NCBI GenBank assembly: GCA_026983835.1
Contig: JALSTH010000056.1
Location: 1-58,524 of the forward strand
Direction: 5' to 3'
Origin: Candidatus Zixiibacteriota bacterium
Lineage (GTDB): Bacteria; Zixibacteria; MSB-5A5; UM-FILTER-46-8
DNA: 58,524 nucleotides
The notes under the pieces are model-generated. The model saw only the letters and a program-made list of their open reading frames with translations, was not told where the DNA came from and ran no database searches. The translations under genes and the position numbers were made by a program. Shown piece after piece: positions 18,533 through 27,720 of the stretch (its first letter is position 1; every line of letters begins with the position of its first letter).

Positions 18533-19408
18533 TCATTTATACATAGCGTCATTTAGCATCCAATACTCTTTTGTTCCCTTGATATGCTCATTATCTTTTG
18601 CATAATCCAAGGCAGTTTTACCATCTTTATCTCTTGCACTAACATCCGCACCTAATTTAATTAAAAGTTCGATAACTTTGGGGTTTTGATTATTCGCTGC
18701 GGCGAACATTAATGCCGTCCAACCAACTTTATTTCTTGCCTTGATATCTGCGCCGGCTTTAATAAGAGTTTCGATAACTTTTGGGTTTTGATTATTCGCT
18801 GCGGCGAACATTAATGCCGTCCAACCATCTTTATTTCTTGCGTTGATATCTGCGCCGAATCTGATAAGAGTTTCGATAACTTTGGGGTTTTGATTATTCG
18901 CTGCGGCGAACATTAATGCCGTTGAACCATATTTATCTCTTGCGTTGATATCTGCGCCGGCTTTTATAAGAGTTTCGATAACTTCGGGGTTTTGATCCTT
19001 TCCTGCGGCGTACATTAATGCCGTCCAACCATCTTTATTTCTTGCCTTGATATCTGCGCCGGCTTTGATAAGAGTTTCGATAACTTTTGGATTTTCATTT
19101 ATAATTGCGGCTGCCATTAATGCGGTCCAACCATCTTTATCTCTTGCGTTGATATCTGCGCCGGCTTTGATAAGATTTTCGATAATTTTTGGATTTTGAT
19201 TGAACTCTGCGGCTGCTATTAATGCCGTCCAACCCTCTTTATTTCTTGCGTTGATATCTGCGCCTTTTCGAATAGCTTTATCGACATCCGATACGGTAGC
19301 TGTTTTCCAAAAATCCGCAGACAAAAAATCCGCTGCCTGCGTTTGAGCGCTAACGCAAGCGCATATTACTAATAAGAGCAAAGGGATTGATAATAATTTT
19401 AATTTCAT
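18533..19408 (-). CDS. Exported ankyrin-repeat protein
   Basis: A 291-residue protein with an N-terminal signal peptide (MKLKLLSIPLLLLVICACVSA, cleavage probably after VSA) and then ankyrin repeats. Six near-identical 34-residue units of the type GWTALMFAAANNQNPKVIETLIKAGADI occupy about residues 50-255, flanked by partial caps. Ankyrin repeats mediate protein binding; the partner is unknown. Start chosen at the ATG at 19408 (AGGA eight bases upstream, signal peptide begins at once) rather than an in-frame TTG at 19438. Between a terminator and the 267-base gap before tkt it seems to be a single-gene unit. Confidence 0.88.
   Translation of the reverse strand: MKLKLLSIPLLLLVICACVSAQTQAADFLSADFWKTATVSDVDKAIRKGADINARNKEGWTALIAAAEFNQNPKIIENLIKAGADINARDKDGWTALMAAAIINENPKVIETLIKAGADIKARNKDGWTALMYAAGKDQNPEVIETLIKAGADINARDKYGSTALMFAAANNQNPKVIETLIRFGADINARNKDGWTALMFAAANNQNPKVIETLIKAGADIKARNKVGWTALMFAAANNQNPKVIELLIKLGADVSARDKDGKTALDYAKDNEHIKGTKEYWMLNDAMYK
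18670..19281. repeat. Six tandem 102-base units inside the ankyrin gene
   Basis: Units begin at 18670, 18772, 18874, 18976, 19078 and 19180, each 102 bases. The first three differ at only a few bases, pointing to recent duplication or gene conversion. The units encode 34-residue ankyrin repeats. Confidence 0.9.
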
Positions 19409-19499
19409 AAATTTAATCCTATCGAATATATTGCCCAATATATAACATTATATATAGTATATCATAATTCCAAAAGACAAGCTAAAAAAATAAAGATCA

Positions 19500-19522
19500 A
19501 AAGCAACCGCCTGCGGCGCTTT
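19500..19522 (-). terminator. Intrinsic terminator after glycerate kinase
   Basis: On the - strand an outer stem AAAGC/GCTTT encloses CCGC/GCGG, followed by a T-rich tract (19480-19499). It lies just past the stop of the glycerate kinase gene and separates it from the ankyrin gene. Confidence 0.55.
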
Positions 19523-19534
19523 CTTTAATGCAAC

Positions 19535-20872
19535 TTATTTGTCTATCATTAGGATATGAATATCCATTACATTGGTTTTGGTAGGTCCGGTGATAATCAA
19601 ATCATCCAACATCTTGAAGAAAGAATAACTGTCGTTATTGTCCAGATAATCCTCTGCTTTGATACCCGATTGTTCGGCTCTTTCTATCGTTTTATTATCC
19701 GCAATCGCACCGGCGGCATCGGTAGGACCGTCGGTGCCATCGGTGCCACCACTTAAAACAACGATATTATCAAAGCCCGCTATTTCAATTGCGGAAACGA
19801 GCGCAAATTCCATATTCCGCCCGCCCAATCCGTTCCCCTTGACGATAACCGTTGTTTCACCGCCGGAGATGATGCAGGACGGCGGACTTATCGGCTTTGA
19901 ATTATTCAAAACGGATTTTGCCATATCGCAATGTGTTTTTGCCGCCGCTTGAGTATCTCCCTGTATCGGTTTCGGTAGCGTATAAACATTATACCCAAGC
20001 TCTTCGGCTTTGCCCTGAGCCGATTTTACGGCGATTTCGTTATTGCCGATAATCATATTACGAACTTTCTCAAATGCCGAATCATCGGCTTTTGGCGTTT
20101 CGGGAATGATTCCCTCTGCTCCCATCTTAAATAGCGCCAACACATTTTTAGGAATATCCCCCTTTAATTTATACTTATTTAAGACATCAAGGCAGTTGTC
20201 GAAAGTGGAATTATCAGGGACAGTTGGTCCCGAAGCGATAACATCCAAAGGATCACCGATTACATCGGAGAGGATAAAAACCAACATTTCCGCAGGATAA
20301 GCCGCCTTCGCCAATAGTCCCCCTTTGATTTGCGAGAGATGTTTCCGAACGGCGTTCATCTCCCTTATATCAGCGCCGCATTTAAGCAACAGGGAAGTGA
20401 TATTTTGCTTATCTTCAAGGCTTATTCCCTCGGCGGGAAGGGTCAGCAAGGCTGACCCGCCGCCGGATATAAGGCAGATGATTAAATCATCGCCTCCCGC
20501 ATTCCGAACTATTTCAAGAATCGATTGCGCCGCCCCAACACCGGCTTCATCCGGAATTGGATGCCCGGCTTCGATAATCTTAATCTTTCGGCAGGGCTCC
20601 CCATAGCCATATTTAACAACAACCATACCCTCGTCTATCCTATCCCCAAGGATATCTTCCACAGCTTTTCCCATAGATGCACCGGCTTTTCCGGCACCGA
20701 TGACGAAAATGCGATTATATTTGGAATAATCATAATAGGAGCCGTTTACCACCAATCCGTTTTTGTTCGGAATGATGACTTGTTTGACCAATCTTTTGGG
20801 GTCTATACTTGATAAGCAATGTGAGAATATCGCTTTTGCATCCAAACGCAGGCGGCTTAAATCATAACCCAT
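19535..20872 (-). CDS. Glycerate 2-kinase (GckA/TtuD type, DUF4147-MOFRL)
   Basis: ATP-dependent kinase making 2-phosphoglycerate from glycerate. The N-terminal DUF4147 domain contains VIGAGKAGASMGKAVE near residue 57, EAGHPIPDEAG near 100 and LISGGGSALLTLP near 133. The C-terminal MOFRL domain has GGTDGTDGPTDAAGA near residue 385. Length (445) is normal. It follows sppA by 13 bases, with a weakly placed GGAAG before the ATG, so it is probably co-transcribed with the upstream exported-protein genes without an obvious functional link. Confidence 0.92.
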   Translation of the reverse strand: MGYDLSRLRLDAKAIFSHCLSSIDPKRLVKQVIIPNKNGLVVNGSYYDYSKYNRIFVIGAGKAGASMGKAVEDILGDRIDEGMVVVKYGYGEPCRKIKIIEAGHPIPDEAGVGAAQSILEIVRNAGGDDLIICLISGGGSALLTLPAEGISLEDKQNITSLLLKCGADIREMNAVRKHLSQIKGGLLAKAAYPAEMLVFILSDVIGDPLDVIASGPTVPDNSTFDNCLDVLNKYKLKGDIPKNVLALFKMGAEGIIPETPKADDSAFEKVRNMIIGNNEIAVKSAQGKAEELGYNVYTLPKPIQGDTQAAAKTHCDMAKSVLNNSKPISPPSCIISGGETTVIVKGNGLGGRNMEFALVSAIEIAGFDNIVVLSGGTDGTDGPTDAAGAIADNKTIERAEQSGIKAEDYLDNNDSYSFFKMLDDLIITGPTKTNVMDIHILMIDK

Positions 20873-20885
20873 TAAGCTTCACTTC

Positions 20886-23288
20886 CTATTTTATATCGAT
20901 GTCGAAAGGCATCCTATAAAGAACCTTCCCCGAAAGTATCTCCTGAGGAATATTATCGATACCGAATAAAGATAGAGTTTTTGTCAATTTAGGGCTGAAT
21001 AAATCCCGCACCGAAAACCATCCGTTATATTTCGGAAGAATTATTAAATCATAATCATCGCCGATACCCGCACTGCTTTTTGCTTCCTGCAACGCTTCAT
21101 AGAGTCCGCCTATCTCATCAACCAAACCGTTCAATACGGCTTTTGAGCCGACCCAAACTCTCCCCTGAGCAAGCGAATCCACCTTATCGACAGACATTCC
21201 TCTCCCTTTTGCAACCGCTTCCAAAAAATGATTATAAAAATCCCTCGTTTGTTTTTCCGCCCTTTCCCATTCGCTTTTTGTGGGGTAGGTATAATGGGAG
21301 AACATCGTAGCGTTTTTGCCCCGCGTTATGATTTCCTTTTTTATGCCCAACTTATCGTAAAGCCCTTTAACTACCAATTTCCCGGAGATAACCCCGATAC
21401 TGCCGGTAATGGTTGTCGGGTCTGCATAAATCACATCTCCCCAGCAACTGATATGATATCCGCCTGAGGCAGCAACATCCCCCATTGAGACGATTAGCGG
21501 TTTTTTTCGCTTGGCTTCTTTGATTTCGGCAAGTATTTTCTCCGATCCGGTCATTACCCCGCCGGGGGAATCGACCCTCAAAACAATCGCCTTAACCCTT
21601 TTGTCATCCGCAGCGTTTTTAATGGCTGAGGCGACCGTTTCTCCGCCGCAAATCGATCCCGTAAGTAAGCCGCCGGAGGATGATTTCCCGGCTGAAATCC
21701 CACCGGTCGCATATACCAAAGCGATAGCATCCTTTGGCCCCCAAGCCTCAGAAATCGTTTTGCATTTATTGTAGAACTCCGATGGCAGGATTTTTATTTT
21801 TAAGCCTGTCAGCCTTTGCAATTCATCTTTTATTTGGTGCTGATATAAAAGTCCGTCAATAAGCTTATTCTCCAAAGCCTCCTCCGGAGTAAAGGGACCC
21901 GAATCAATGGTAAAAATCATATCCGATACCGACATATTGCGCCCCGCAGCCATATCGATAGTCATCCTGCTGAAAATCTCATCGAGCATCTCGTTGACCT
22001 GCTCCCTGTCGGCGGTGGACATACTGTCTTTGCTGACTAAATCTCCGGCGGATTTATATTTCCCGATAGCTATTATTTCCGCCTTAATCCCCAACTTGTC
22101 CAGTAATCCTTTGAAAAAAGTGATTTCAGCTTTCAGCCCGCTCAGATTAAGATAGCCCGCAGGCATTAAAAATATTTTATCCGCCGCCGTTGCCAAATAA
22201 TAATCCTTTCCTGAGAGGTCATCAGCATAAGCAACAACTATTTTCCCCCTATTACGGAATTCAATCAACCGATTGCGAATTTCCTCGACCGATGCTATTC
22301 CAAGTTTTATTCCCTTGATATTCAATAGAATACCATCGATATGGGGATCACCCGCCGCTTCATCGATTATATCGATTATATCCAATAGGGAACGGTTGTT
22401 ATTGAAAATTCTGCTTCTGTTCCTGTTCTCTTCGACAATATCGTTGTCAATGGTCAGCTTCAGGAAAGCTTTGGAATATGGTTTTATCCCTGAACGGGCT
22501 GATGAATGTAGTTCGAGTTCCGTGATGCTTTTAATGCCGTCACCATTGGAGTTTATCTGTTTATATCCCGACACTCCGGCAAAAAGCGAATTCAACGATA
22601 CAGTGAATCCAAACCGCTTATGGTCGGAGAAATCGAAAGCGAAGGATATCCCCTCTTTTGGGGTTAATTTCACTCCGACGGCCGAATGCGCCCTCCCCAA
22701 ATCGTCATCTTTCGCAAATGAAGTCTGTCCAAAAGCGGTTATTAGGTCCTTATACGGTTTTATCGCCACTCCTAAGGTGTATCGGGGGTTGATTGTTCCC
22801 GACGATATTTTCGGCGAATTCATATTTTGCGCCGATATCCCAAACGATAAATACTTATCAGGTCTAAAAAGGGCGCCTAAATCCAATTGACTATATTTCC
22901 CCGAACCTTTACCTGAATAACCAATCCATCTATAAGCAAATCCGTACGAAAGGATATTACGGTAATTCCAACCGGTGGAAATGTTATATCTATGATAATT
23001 GTAGGGGAGTTTGTCCCCCAAATAATCGATTCCAAAAGCGATATGCCCCAATCCGAAAAGAAAGGATTTATCCCGAGAAAATAAATTTGGTTTATGCGAT
23101 TGGGAATATAAAAAACTTAAACCCCGAAGATATCCTAATCCCGCGGGGTTATAATATAGCGATGACAGCCAGCCCGGATCCGCCACAGGCTTGAACCCTA
23201 TCGGGGCATAATCCATCGGGTAGCCACAGGCTGCGGCAATAGAGATAAAAATAACCGCGATTATAATTTGATATATCATCCTCTTCAT
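20886..23288 (-). CDS. SppA-type signal peptide peptidase fused to N-terminal beta-barrel-like domain
   Basis: An 800-residue exported protein. After a signal sequence (1-22), residues about 25-270 look like an outer-membrane beta-barrel of the UPF0164/FadL-like kind: WLSSLYYNPAGLGYLRG, then alternating aromatic/polar strands (YRWIGYSGKG, YLSFGISAQNM, ISFAFDFSDHKRFGFTVSL). Residues about 275-800 are a tandem SppA. The catalytic Lys (about 412, in GKYKSAGD) and Ser (about 608, in GDVAASGGYHIS) correspond to the E. coli SppA dyad, so it should be active. Start at the ATG at 23288, with GAGG upstream. Where the enzyme sits in the envelope is inference. Confidence 0.85.
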   Translation of the reverse strand: MKRMIYQIIIAVIFISIAAACGYPMDYAPIGFKPVADPGWLSSLYYNPAGLGYLRGLSFLYSQSHKPNLFSRDKSFLFGLGHIAFGIDYLGDKLPYNYHRYNISTGWNYRNILSYGFAYRWIGYSGKGSGKYSQLDLGALFRPDKYLSFGISAQNMNSPKISSGTINPRYTLGVAIKPYKDLITAFGQTSFAKDDDLGRAHSAVGVKLTPKEGISFAFDFSDHKRFGFTVSLNSLFAGVSGYKQINSNGDGIKSITELELHSSARSGIKPYSKAFLKLTIDNDIVEENRNRSRIFNNNRSLLDIIDIIDEAAGDPHIDGILLNIKGIKLGIASVEEIRNRLIEFRNRGKIVVAYADDLSGKDYYLATAADKIFLMPAGYLNLSGLKAEITFFKGLLDKLGIKAEIIAIGKYKSAGDLVSKDSMSTADREQVNEMLDEIFSRMTIDMAAGRNMSVSDMIFTIDSGPFTPEEALENKLIDGLLYQHQIKDELQRLTGLKIKILPSEFYNKCKTISEAWGPKDAIALVYATGGISAGKSSSGGLLTGSICGGETVASAIKNAADDKRVKAIVLRVDSPGGVMTGSEKILAEIKEAKRKKPLIVSMGDVAASGGYHISCWGDVIYADPTTITGSIGVISGKLVVKGLYDKLGIKKEIITRGKNATMFSHYTYPTKSEWERAEKQTRDFYNHFLEAVAKGRGMSVDKVDSLAQGRVWVGSKAVLNGLVDEIGGLYEALQEAKSSAGIGDDYDLIILPKYNGWFSVRDLFSPKLTKTLSLFGIDNIPQEILSGKVLYRMPFDIDIK

Positions 23289-23315
23289 AAACAACCCTCT
23301 ATAAGCATAAATAAT

Positions 23316-24494
23316 TTAATAGGACTTGCCCCTTTTGCTTGATGTGCCCGTTATATTGATTCGCCCTATTCCTTGAATGTTTACCTTCAATTCGGAGTCA
23401 CCTTTTCCCGTTATTCCTTCAAAACTATTGTAGCTTATGGCGATGGGTTTGACCGACATTCCTTTGATATGTATAGCCCCTCCTTCGCCGGTTGAGAGTA
23501 TAAAATGAACCGAGGAATTACCGTTTAGGGAAATTGATACATCGGCGAAACTGTTATCTATCATTAACTCGCTCCGATTAAGCCGCAGGTTTTTCAATGT
23601 TATGGAATTAAAGGAATTTGATATTTTACTCGACCCTTCCGAAAAATCCAAATCCTCCCCTTCAATATCGCTGAATTCGGTTTTAAGGTCCAATAATCCG
23701 GAGAACTTGTTGATATTAATTTTCCCGTAGCTATCGGAGACTTTGATAATTCCATCTTTGGAATCGATTTGCTTCAGCATTATCGGTTTATAAGAAGTAG
23801 CCGCCTTAAACCCCCCGTAAATCTTCTCCAATACGATTTTCCCGTATGTCGTTTCAAAATTACATTTTCGTTCGCCCTCGGCAATATTTCGTGCTATAAT
23901 GTCCCCCGAGTGGTTTTGGATATTGACATACCCATTGATGTTGTTTATGATAACGGGTTTATATGAAGTCCTTATATCTATATCACCGTCTACCTTTTCA
24001 GCTATCACTTCGCCGTAATCGTTGTCCACCTCCAACCCTTTGAAATGCCCATTGACCTCAATGGAATGGAACCGCGCCTTAATCTTTATTTTCATACTCG
24101 AAGGCATTCGGAAACTCATATTTAATACTACCGATTTGTCCAAACCCTCCCATGGAGCGTTGTCGGGAGTTGTGATAATTATTGCCGATTGTTTACCTTC
24201 TTTAGCGATTTTCATTGTTATCAGATCCTTGAACCATTTAAACTCCTCGTAATTCTCGGCTTTACCGACATATTCGATATCTGCATATACGGAGTTGCCA
24301 TCACCGACAGCAAATTTAACTTCGCCGGAGATATTTTGGGGTGCCGAAATGTATAACTCCTCACTACCGATAGCGGATATTTCTCGGCTTTCGGATTGCT
24401 TGAATATGGAAAGGTCTGCCGCTTCTATTATCCCTGTTAAATTTAACAATAGAAGAGCTGAAAGTATAATTTTGGGAACGCTATTCTTAATCAT
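23316..24494 (-). CDS. Exported DUF4097-like beta-solenoid protein
   Basis: A 392-residue protein with a signal peptide (MIKNSVPKIILSALLLLNLTGIIEA would end near residue 25), followed by a long series of short beta-strands typical of DUF4097/putative-adhesin proteins: repeated patterns such as YGEVIAEKVDGDIDIRTSYKP and YGKIVLEKIYGGFKAATSYKP. Function in this family is unproven; some sit near envelope-stress or signalling genes. The gene is 28 bases upstream of sppA and likely co-transcribed. No catalytic residues were recognised. Confidence 0.72.
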   Translation of the reverse strand: MIKNSVPKIILSALLLLNLTGIIEAADLSIFKQSESREISAIGSEELYISAPQNISGEVKFAVGDGNSVYADIEYVGKAENYEEFKWFKDLITMKIAKEGKQSAIIITTPDNAPWEGLDKSVVLNMSFRMPSSMKIKIKARFHSIEVNGHFKGLEVDNDYGEVIAEKVDGDIDIRTSYKPVIINNINGYVNIQNHSGDIIARNIAEGERKCNFETTYGKIVLEKIYGGFKAATSYKPIMLKQIDSKDGIIKVSDSYGKININKFSGLLDLKTEFSDIEGEDLDFSEGSSKISNSFNSITLKNLRLNRSELMIDNSFADVSISLNGNSSVHFILSTGEGGAIHIKGMSVKPIAISYNSFEGITGKGDSELKVNIQGIGRINITGTSSKRGKSY

Positions 24495-24516
24495 AATCTC
24501 AAAATTCCGTTTCCTG

Positions 24517-24545
24517 AATTTACCATTATATGAGTGCGATTACAA
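24517..24545 (-). promoter_or_regulatory. Candidate promoter of the DUF4097-sppA-glycerate kinase unit
   Basis: TTGTAA (24545-24540) and TAAATT (24522-24517) on the - strand with a 17-base spacer, 23 bases before the start of the DUF4097-like gene. Confidence 0.4.
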
Positions 24546-24657
24546 TTCTTTTTACGAATACATAGAAATAGAGTTGCATTTATCGTCTTCGGAGTGTAGG
24601 TGATGATGATTTCCGAACATACGATTTTACTTTAAGTTATAATTTTATAAAAAGTTA

Positions 24658-26811
24658 TTAGTTCGGTTTGACGACTCGGAGCAATTCTTCAAGCGAGGTA
24701 ATACCCTGATGGACTTTTTCGGCACCATCTTCAAACAAGGTTATCATCCCATCTTTAATAGCTTGGTTTCGAATCTCGTCCGATGACGCTCTGCGATCTA
24801 TCATAGGCTTGAGATTGTCCGTCAAGATTAACAATTCGTGAACCCCTATCCTTCCTTTATAACCGGTATTATTACAAAGGGAACAGCCTTTTGCTCGATA
24901 TAATTTCGTATTTTTATCCTCAATTCCCAGAAGCTCAAGCTCTTCATAAGAAGGGGTATATTCTTCCTTACATTTACAAAGCCTTCGGACAAGCCTTTGG
25001 GCGACAACCATCAGCAGCGATGAGGATATGAGAAACGGTTGAATTCCCATATCGACGAAGCGGGTAATCGTCCCGGGGGCGTCGTTCGTATGGAGGGTGG
25101 AAAACATCAAATGTCCGGTTAAAGCCGCTTCGATGGCTATCTCTGCCGTTTCCAGATCTCGAATCTCCCCGACCATAATAACATCGGGATCCTGACGGAG
25201 ATAACATCGCAATGCCGTTGCGAAATTCAGCCCGATATCAGGATGCATCTGCATCTGATTTATGCCGGCTAACATATACTCGATAGGATCTTCCGCCGTT
25301 TGGATATTGATATCGGGTTTGTTTATGCAATTCAAAGCGGCGTACAAAGCCGTTGTTTTCCCCGACCCGGTGGGGCCGCAGTGTAATATCATCCCGTAAG
25401 GTTTAGCTATCGTTTCCCTGTAAATTTTGAGATTATAAGGGGAATATCCCATTGCTTCGAGCGGAACTGCAGCGGAAGTCTTATCCAAAATACGCATAAC
25501 GACTTTTTCGCCATAGGCCATTGGACCGGTGGAGACACGGAGGTCTATATCAATATTCGAAGTGGAATAATTGACAAATTTTATCCTTCCATCCTGAGGG
25601 AGTCGGCGCTCGGAAATATCGAGCTCCGCCATTATTTTCAGACGGGAGATTAAGGCATTGATAGTGGCGGGAGGGAGGGAGAATATTTTGTGAAGTATCC
25701 CATCTATTCTGTATCTGACCCTTACTTCATTTTCGAAAGGTTCGATATGTATATCCGATGCTTCCTTGAGATAAGCGTCTTCGATGATTCTTGTTGCCAA
25801 TTGAACTATGGGAGCGGAGGATTCGTTGACATCCGATCTGATTTTTATGGATTCAGCGCGGGATTCATATTCCTTACCGACTTCAGCGACTGTCTCGGAA
25901 ATCTCGAAATCCCCTTTGAAAACGGAACTGAGAAAATTCGATATGGACTTTTCAGTTGCGACATATACTTTGGATATCTCATAACCGGTAGCAAATCTGA
26001 ATTTATCCAAAAGCCGATAATCGAGCGGATCCGAAACAACTATCGTTAAACTCCCATTCATCTTTTGTTTCAGGGGGAAGATATTGAGCTTTTTCAATAT
26101 ATTCTCTCCGATCCTCTCGACCAGTTTTGCATCATAATTAGTTTCACTATTTAAGTTGATAAACTCCGTATTGCTCAATTTCGCCAAAAGCTTACCCGCC
26201 TCGAAATCGGTCAAGGTCTCCTCGGAATTTGATGCCGCCTTGATGATTCGGGCGGCGTATTCGGCAACTTCCTGCAACAACTCTAAATCATTCTCATCGA
26301 ATCTATCCCTTCCCGATTGTGGAATCCTGTTTATGACTTGAATAGCCCCGATTACTTTATTGCTTATTAACGGGGCAGTCAGCATAGAATATGTTATAAA
26401 GCCCGTATATTGATCTACTTTGGGGTTAAAGTCGGGGTCGTTTTGTGCATCTACGGTTAAAATAGATCTCTTTTCACTGATGCATTTTCCAACAATCCCC
26501 TGTTCTTTCTTCAAACATAACGACTTGAGTTTGGTTTCCGTCCTTTCCGCCAATTTTTTAAAATTTTTTCCGAAATGATCTATTTCCGGTGTATAATAGA
26601 CATATCCATAATGAATCAAATCGTCACTACCCAACAGATAGATGGTTATTGCTACTCCGTGGACAGCCTTTAGAGCTCTTTTACAGGTCGCCTCCAACAG
26701 GGAATCTAACTCCTCCTGAGAGATTCTTTTATTAGAGAGTAATGCCTCTATCAATGGGCTGACTACTGAAGAAGTTGTTGGGGATTTCTTCTCTTTTGTT
26801 TCTGTTACCAA
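24658..26811 (-). CDS. GAF-domain type IV pilus / type II secretion assembly ATPase (PilB/GspE family)
   Basis: A 717-residue motor ATPase. An N-terminal GAF domain covers about 45-195 (GKCISEKRSILTVDAQ, IGAIQVINR). An MshEN-like domain covers about 205-305, and the T2SSE ATPase follows with Walker A GPTGSGKTT near 478, the Walker B/Asp box VIMVGEIRDLETAEIA near 545 and the His box. A four-Cys zinc motif (CKC... and CSLCNNTG) spans about 612-645. PilB/GspE proteins normally lack GAF. The start appears to be TTG after a GGGGCGGGG stretch. It lies 45 bases after the TrmH gene; no pilin or PilC is nearby, so the pathway is open. Confidence 0.9.
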   Translation of the reverse strand: MVTETKEKKSPTTSSVVSPLIEALLSNKRISQEELDSLLEATCKRALKAVHGVAITIYLLGSDDLIHYGYVYYTPEIDHFGKNFKKLAERTETKLKSLCLKKEQGIVGKCISEKRSILTVDAQNDPDFNPKVDQYTGFITYSMLTAPLISNKVIGAIQVINRIPQSGRDRFDENDLELLQEVAEYAARIIKAASNSEETLTDFEAGKLLAKLSNTEFINLNSETNYDAKLVERIGENILKKLNIFPLKQKMNGSLTIVVSDPLDYRLLDKFRFATGYEISKVYVATEKSISNFLSSVFKGDFEISETVAEVGKEYESRAESIKIRSDVNESSAPIVQLATRIIEDAYLKEASDIHIEPFENEVRVRYRIDGILHKIFSLPPATINALISRLKIMAELDISERRLPQDGRIKFVNYSTSNIDIDLRVSTGPMAYGEKVVMRILDKTSAAVPLEAMGYSPYNLKIYRETIAKPYGMILHCGPTGSGKTTALYAALNCINKPDINIQTAEDPIEYMLAGINQMQMHPDIGLNFATALRCYLRQDPDVIMVGEIRDLETAEIAIEAALTGHLMFSTLHTNDAPGTITRFVDMGIQPFLISSSLLMVVAQRLVRRLCKCKEEYTPSYEELELLGIEDKNTKLYRAKGCSLCNNTGYKGRIGVHELLILTDNLKPMIDRRASSDEIRNQAIKDGMITLFEDGAEKVHQGITSLEELLRVVKPN

Positions 26812-26856
26812 ACCCCGCCCCTTTTTATTATCCGGACAATTTTACAATTTATACAT

Positions 26857-27675
26857 TTATTTCTTTTCGGCAACAGGCGATTTGTTTCTCGCCCAGTACA
26901 TAAGAACCGCCCCCGCTGAGGCTACATTCAGTGAATCTATATCTCCCATCAAAGGGATTTTTATTTCCATATCCGCTATTTCTTTGATTTCATTACTGAC
27001 ACCATGAGGTTCATTCCCTAAAATTAAAATCGATTTCTCAGGGCATTCTGTTTCTTCGATGCTCAATTGAGAGTTTGGCGAAGTGGAAATTAACTTGAAT
27101 CCCTTTTGTTTTAGTTCCGCCAATCTTTCAATTGAGATCCCATCCAAAATTGGGATGTGGAATACATATCCGGCGGATGAACGCAATAATTTGGCATTAT
27201 AGATATCACAGCTACCTTCCGACATCAAAACCCCCTCGAACCCGAATGCGCAGGCATTACGGATCAGAGTCCCGGCATTACCGGGGTCGGAAACTTTATC
27301 AAAGAACAGTATTTTCTTAAAGCTCTCGAAGTCCGCGAGTTTACCGTCGAAAAACGGCATTAGTGCGATTATCCCGGGCGGAGTTGTCATTTGAGATAAT
27401 CTCTTCATTTGGGAATTTGTGATGAAACTCTTTTTCACCAATCCATTGGATGATATCATTTCGATTTTCTTTTGGCCGTAATCTATAGAGTAAAATATTT
27501 CCTCCGGAGCAAAACCGATTTCTATTGCCGTTTTAATCAGATTTCCCCCTTCCGCTAAGAATCTTCTCTCGCGGCGGCGGAATTTCTTTTGTTTTAAGGA
27601 ACTTAAATATTTTATCCTCGAATTACTCAACATATTGTAATTATCGGTATTTTGCCGTTGATTTTTATCCATCAT
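26857..27675 (-). CDS. TrmH/SpoU-family RNA 2'-O-methyltransferase
   Basis: SPOUT-fold enzyme that probably methylates a ribose in rRNA or tRNA with S-adenosylmethionine. The N-terminal substrate-binding part carries RRRERRFLAEGGNLI near residue 33. The knot domain has DKVSDPGNAGTLIRNACAFG near 125, LILGNEPHGVS near 220 and the C-terminal SLNVASAGAVLMYWA. Length is 272. AAGGAA precedes an ATGATG start. Close to RlmB/TsnR-like proteins; the target nucleotide cannot be read. Likely first gene of a pair with pilB. Confidence 0.9.
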   Translation of the reverse strand: MMDKNQRQNTDNYNMLSNSRIKYLSSLKQKKFRRRERRFLAEGGNLIKTAIEIGFAPEEIFYSIDYGQKKIEMISSNGLVKKSFITNSQMKRLSQMTTPPGIIALMPFFDGKLADFESFKKILFFDKVSDPGNAGTLIRNACAFGFEGVLMSEGSCDIYNAKLLRSSAGYVFHIPILDGISIERLAELKQKGFKLISTSPNSQLSIEETECPEKSILILGNEPHGVSNEIKEIADMEIKIPLMGDIDSLNVASAGAVLMYWARNKSPVAEKK

Positions 27676-27720
27676 TTCCTTTAAGTTATAGACGAATGAT
27701 TAAATTAATATTTAAATCCA

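Noticed and set aside
18670-19281. CRISPR-like array
   Set aside because: The repeats are contiguous 102-base coding units without spacers; they encode ankyrin repeats.
22273-22890. 205-codon open frame on the + strand inside sppA
   Set aside because: Fully inside the conserved sppA gene on the opposite strand, with no SD or motif and a Ser/Ile/Pro-rich composition typical of antisense frames.
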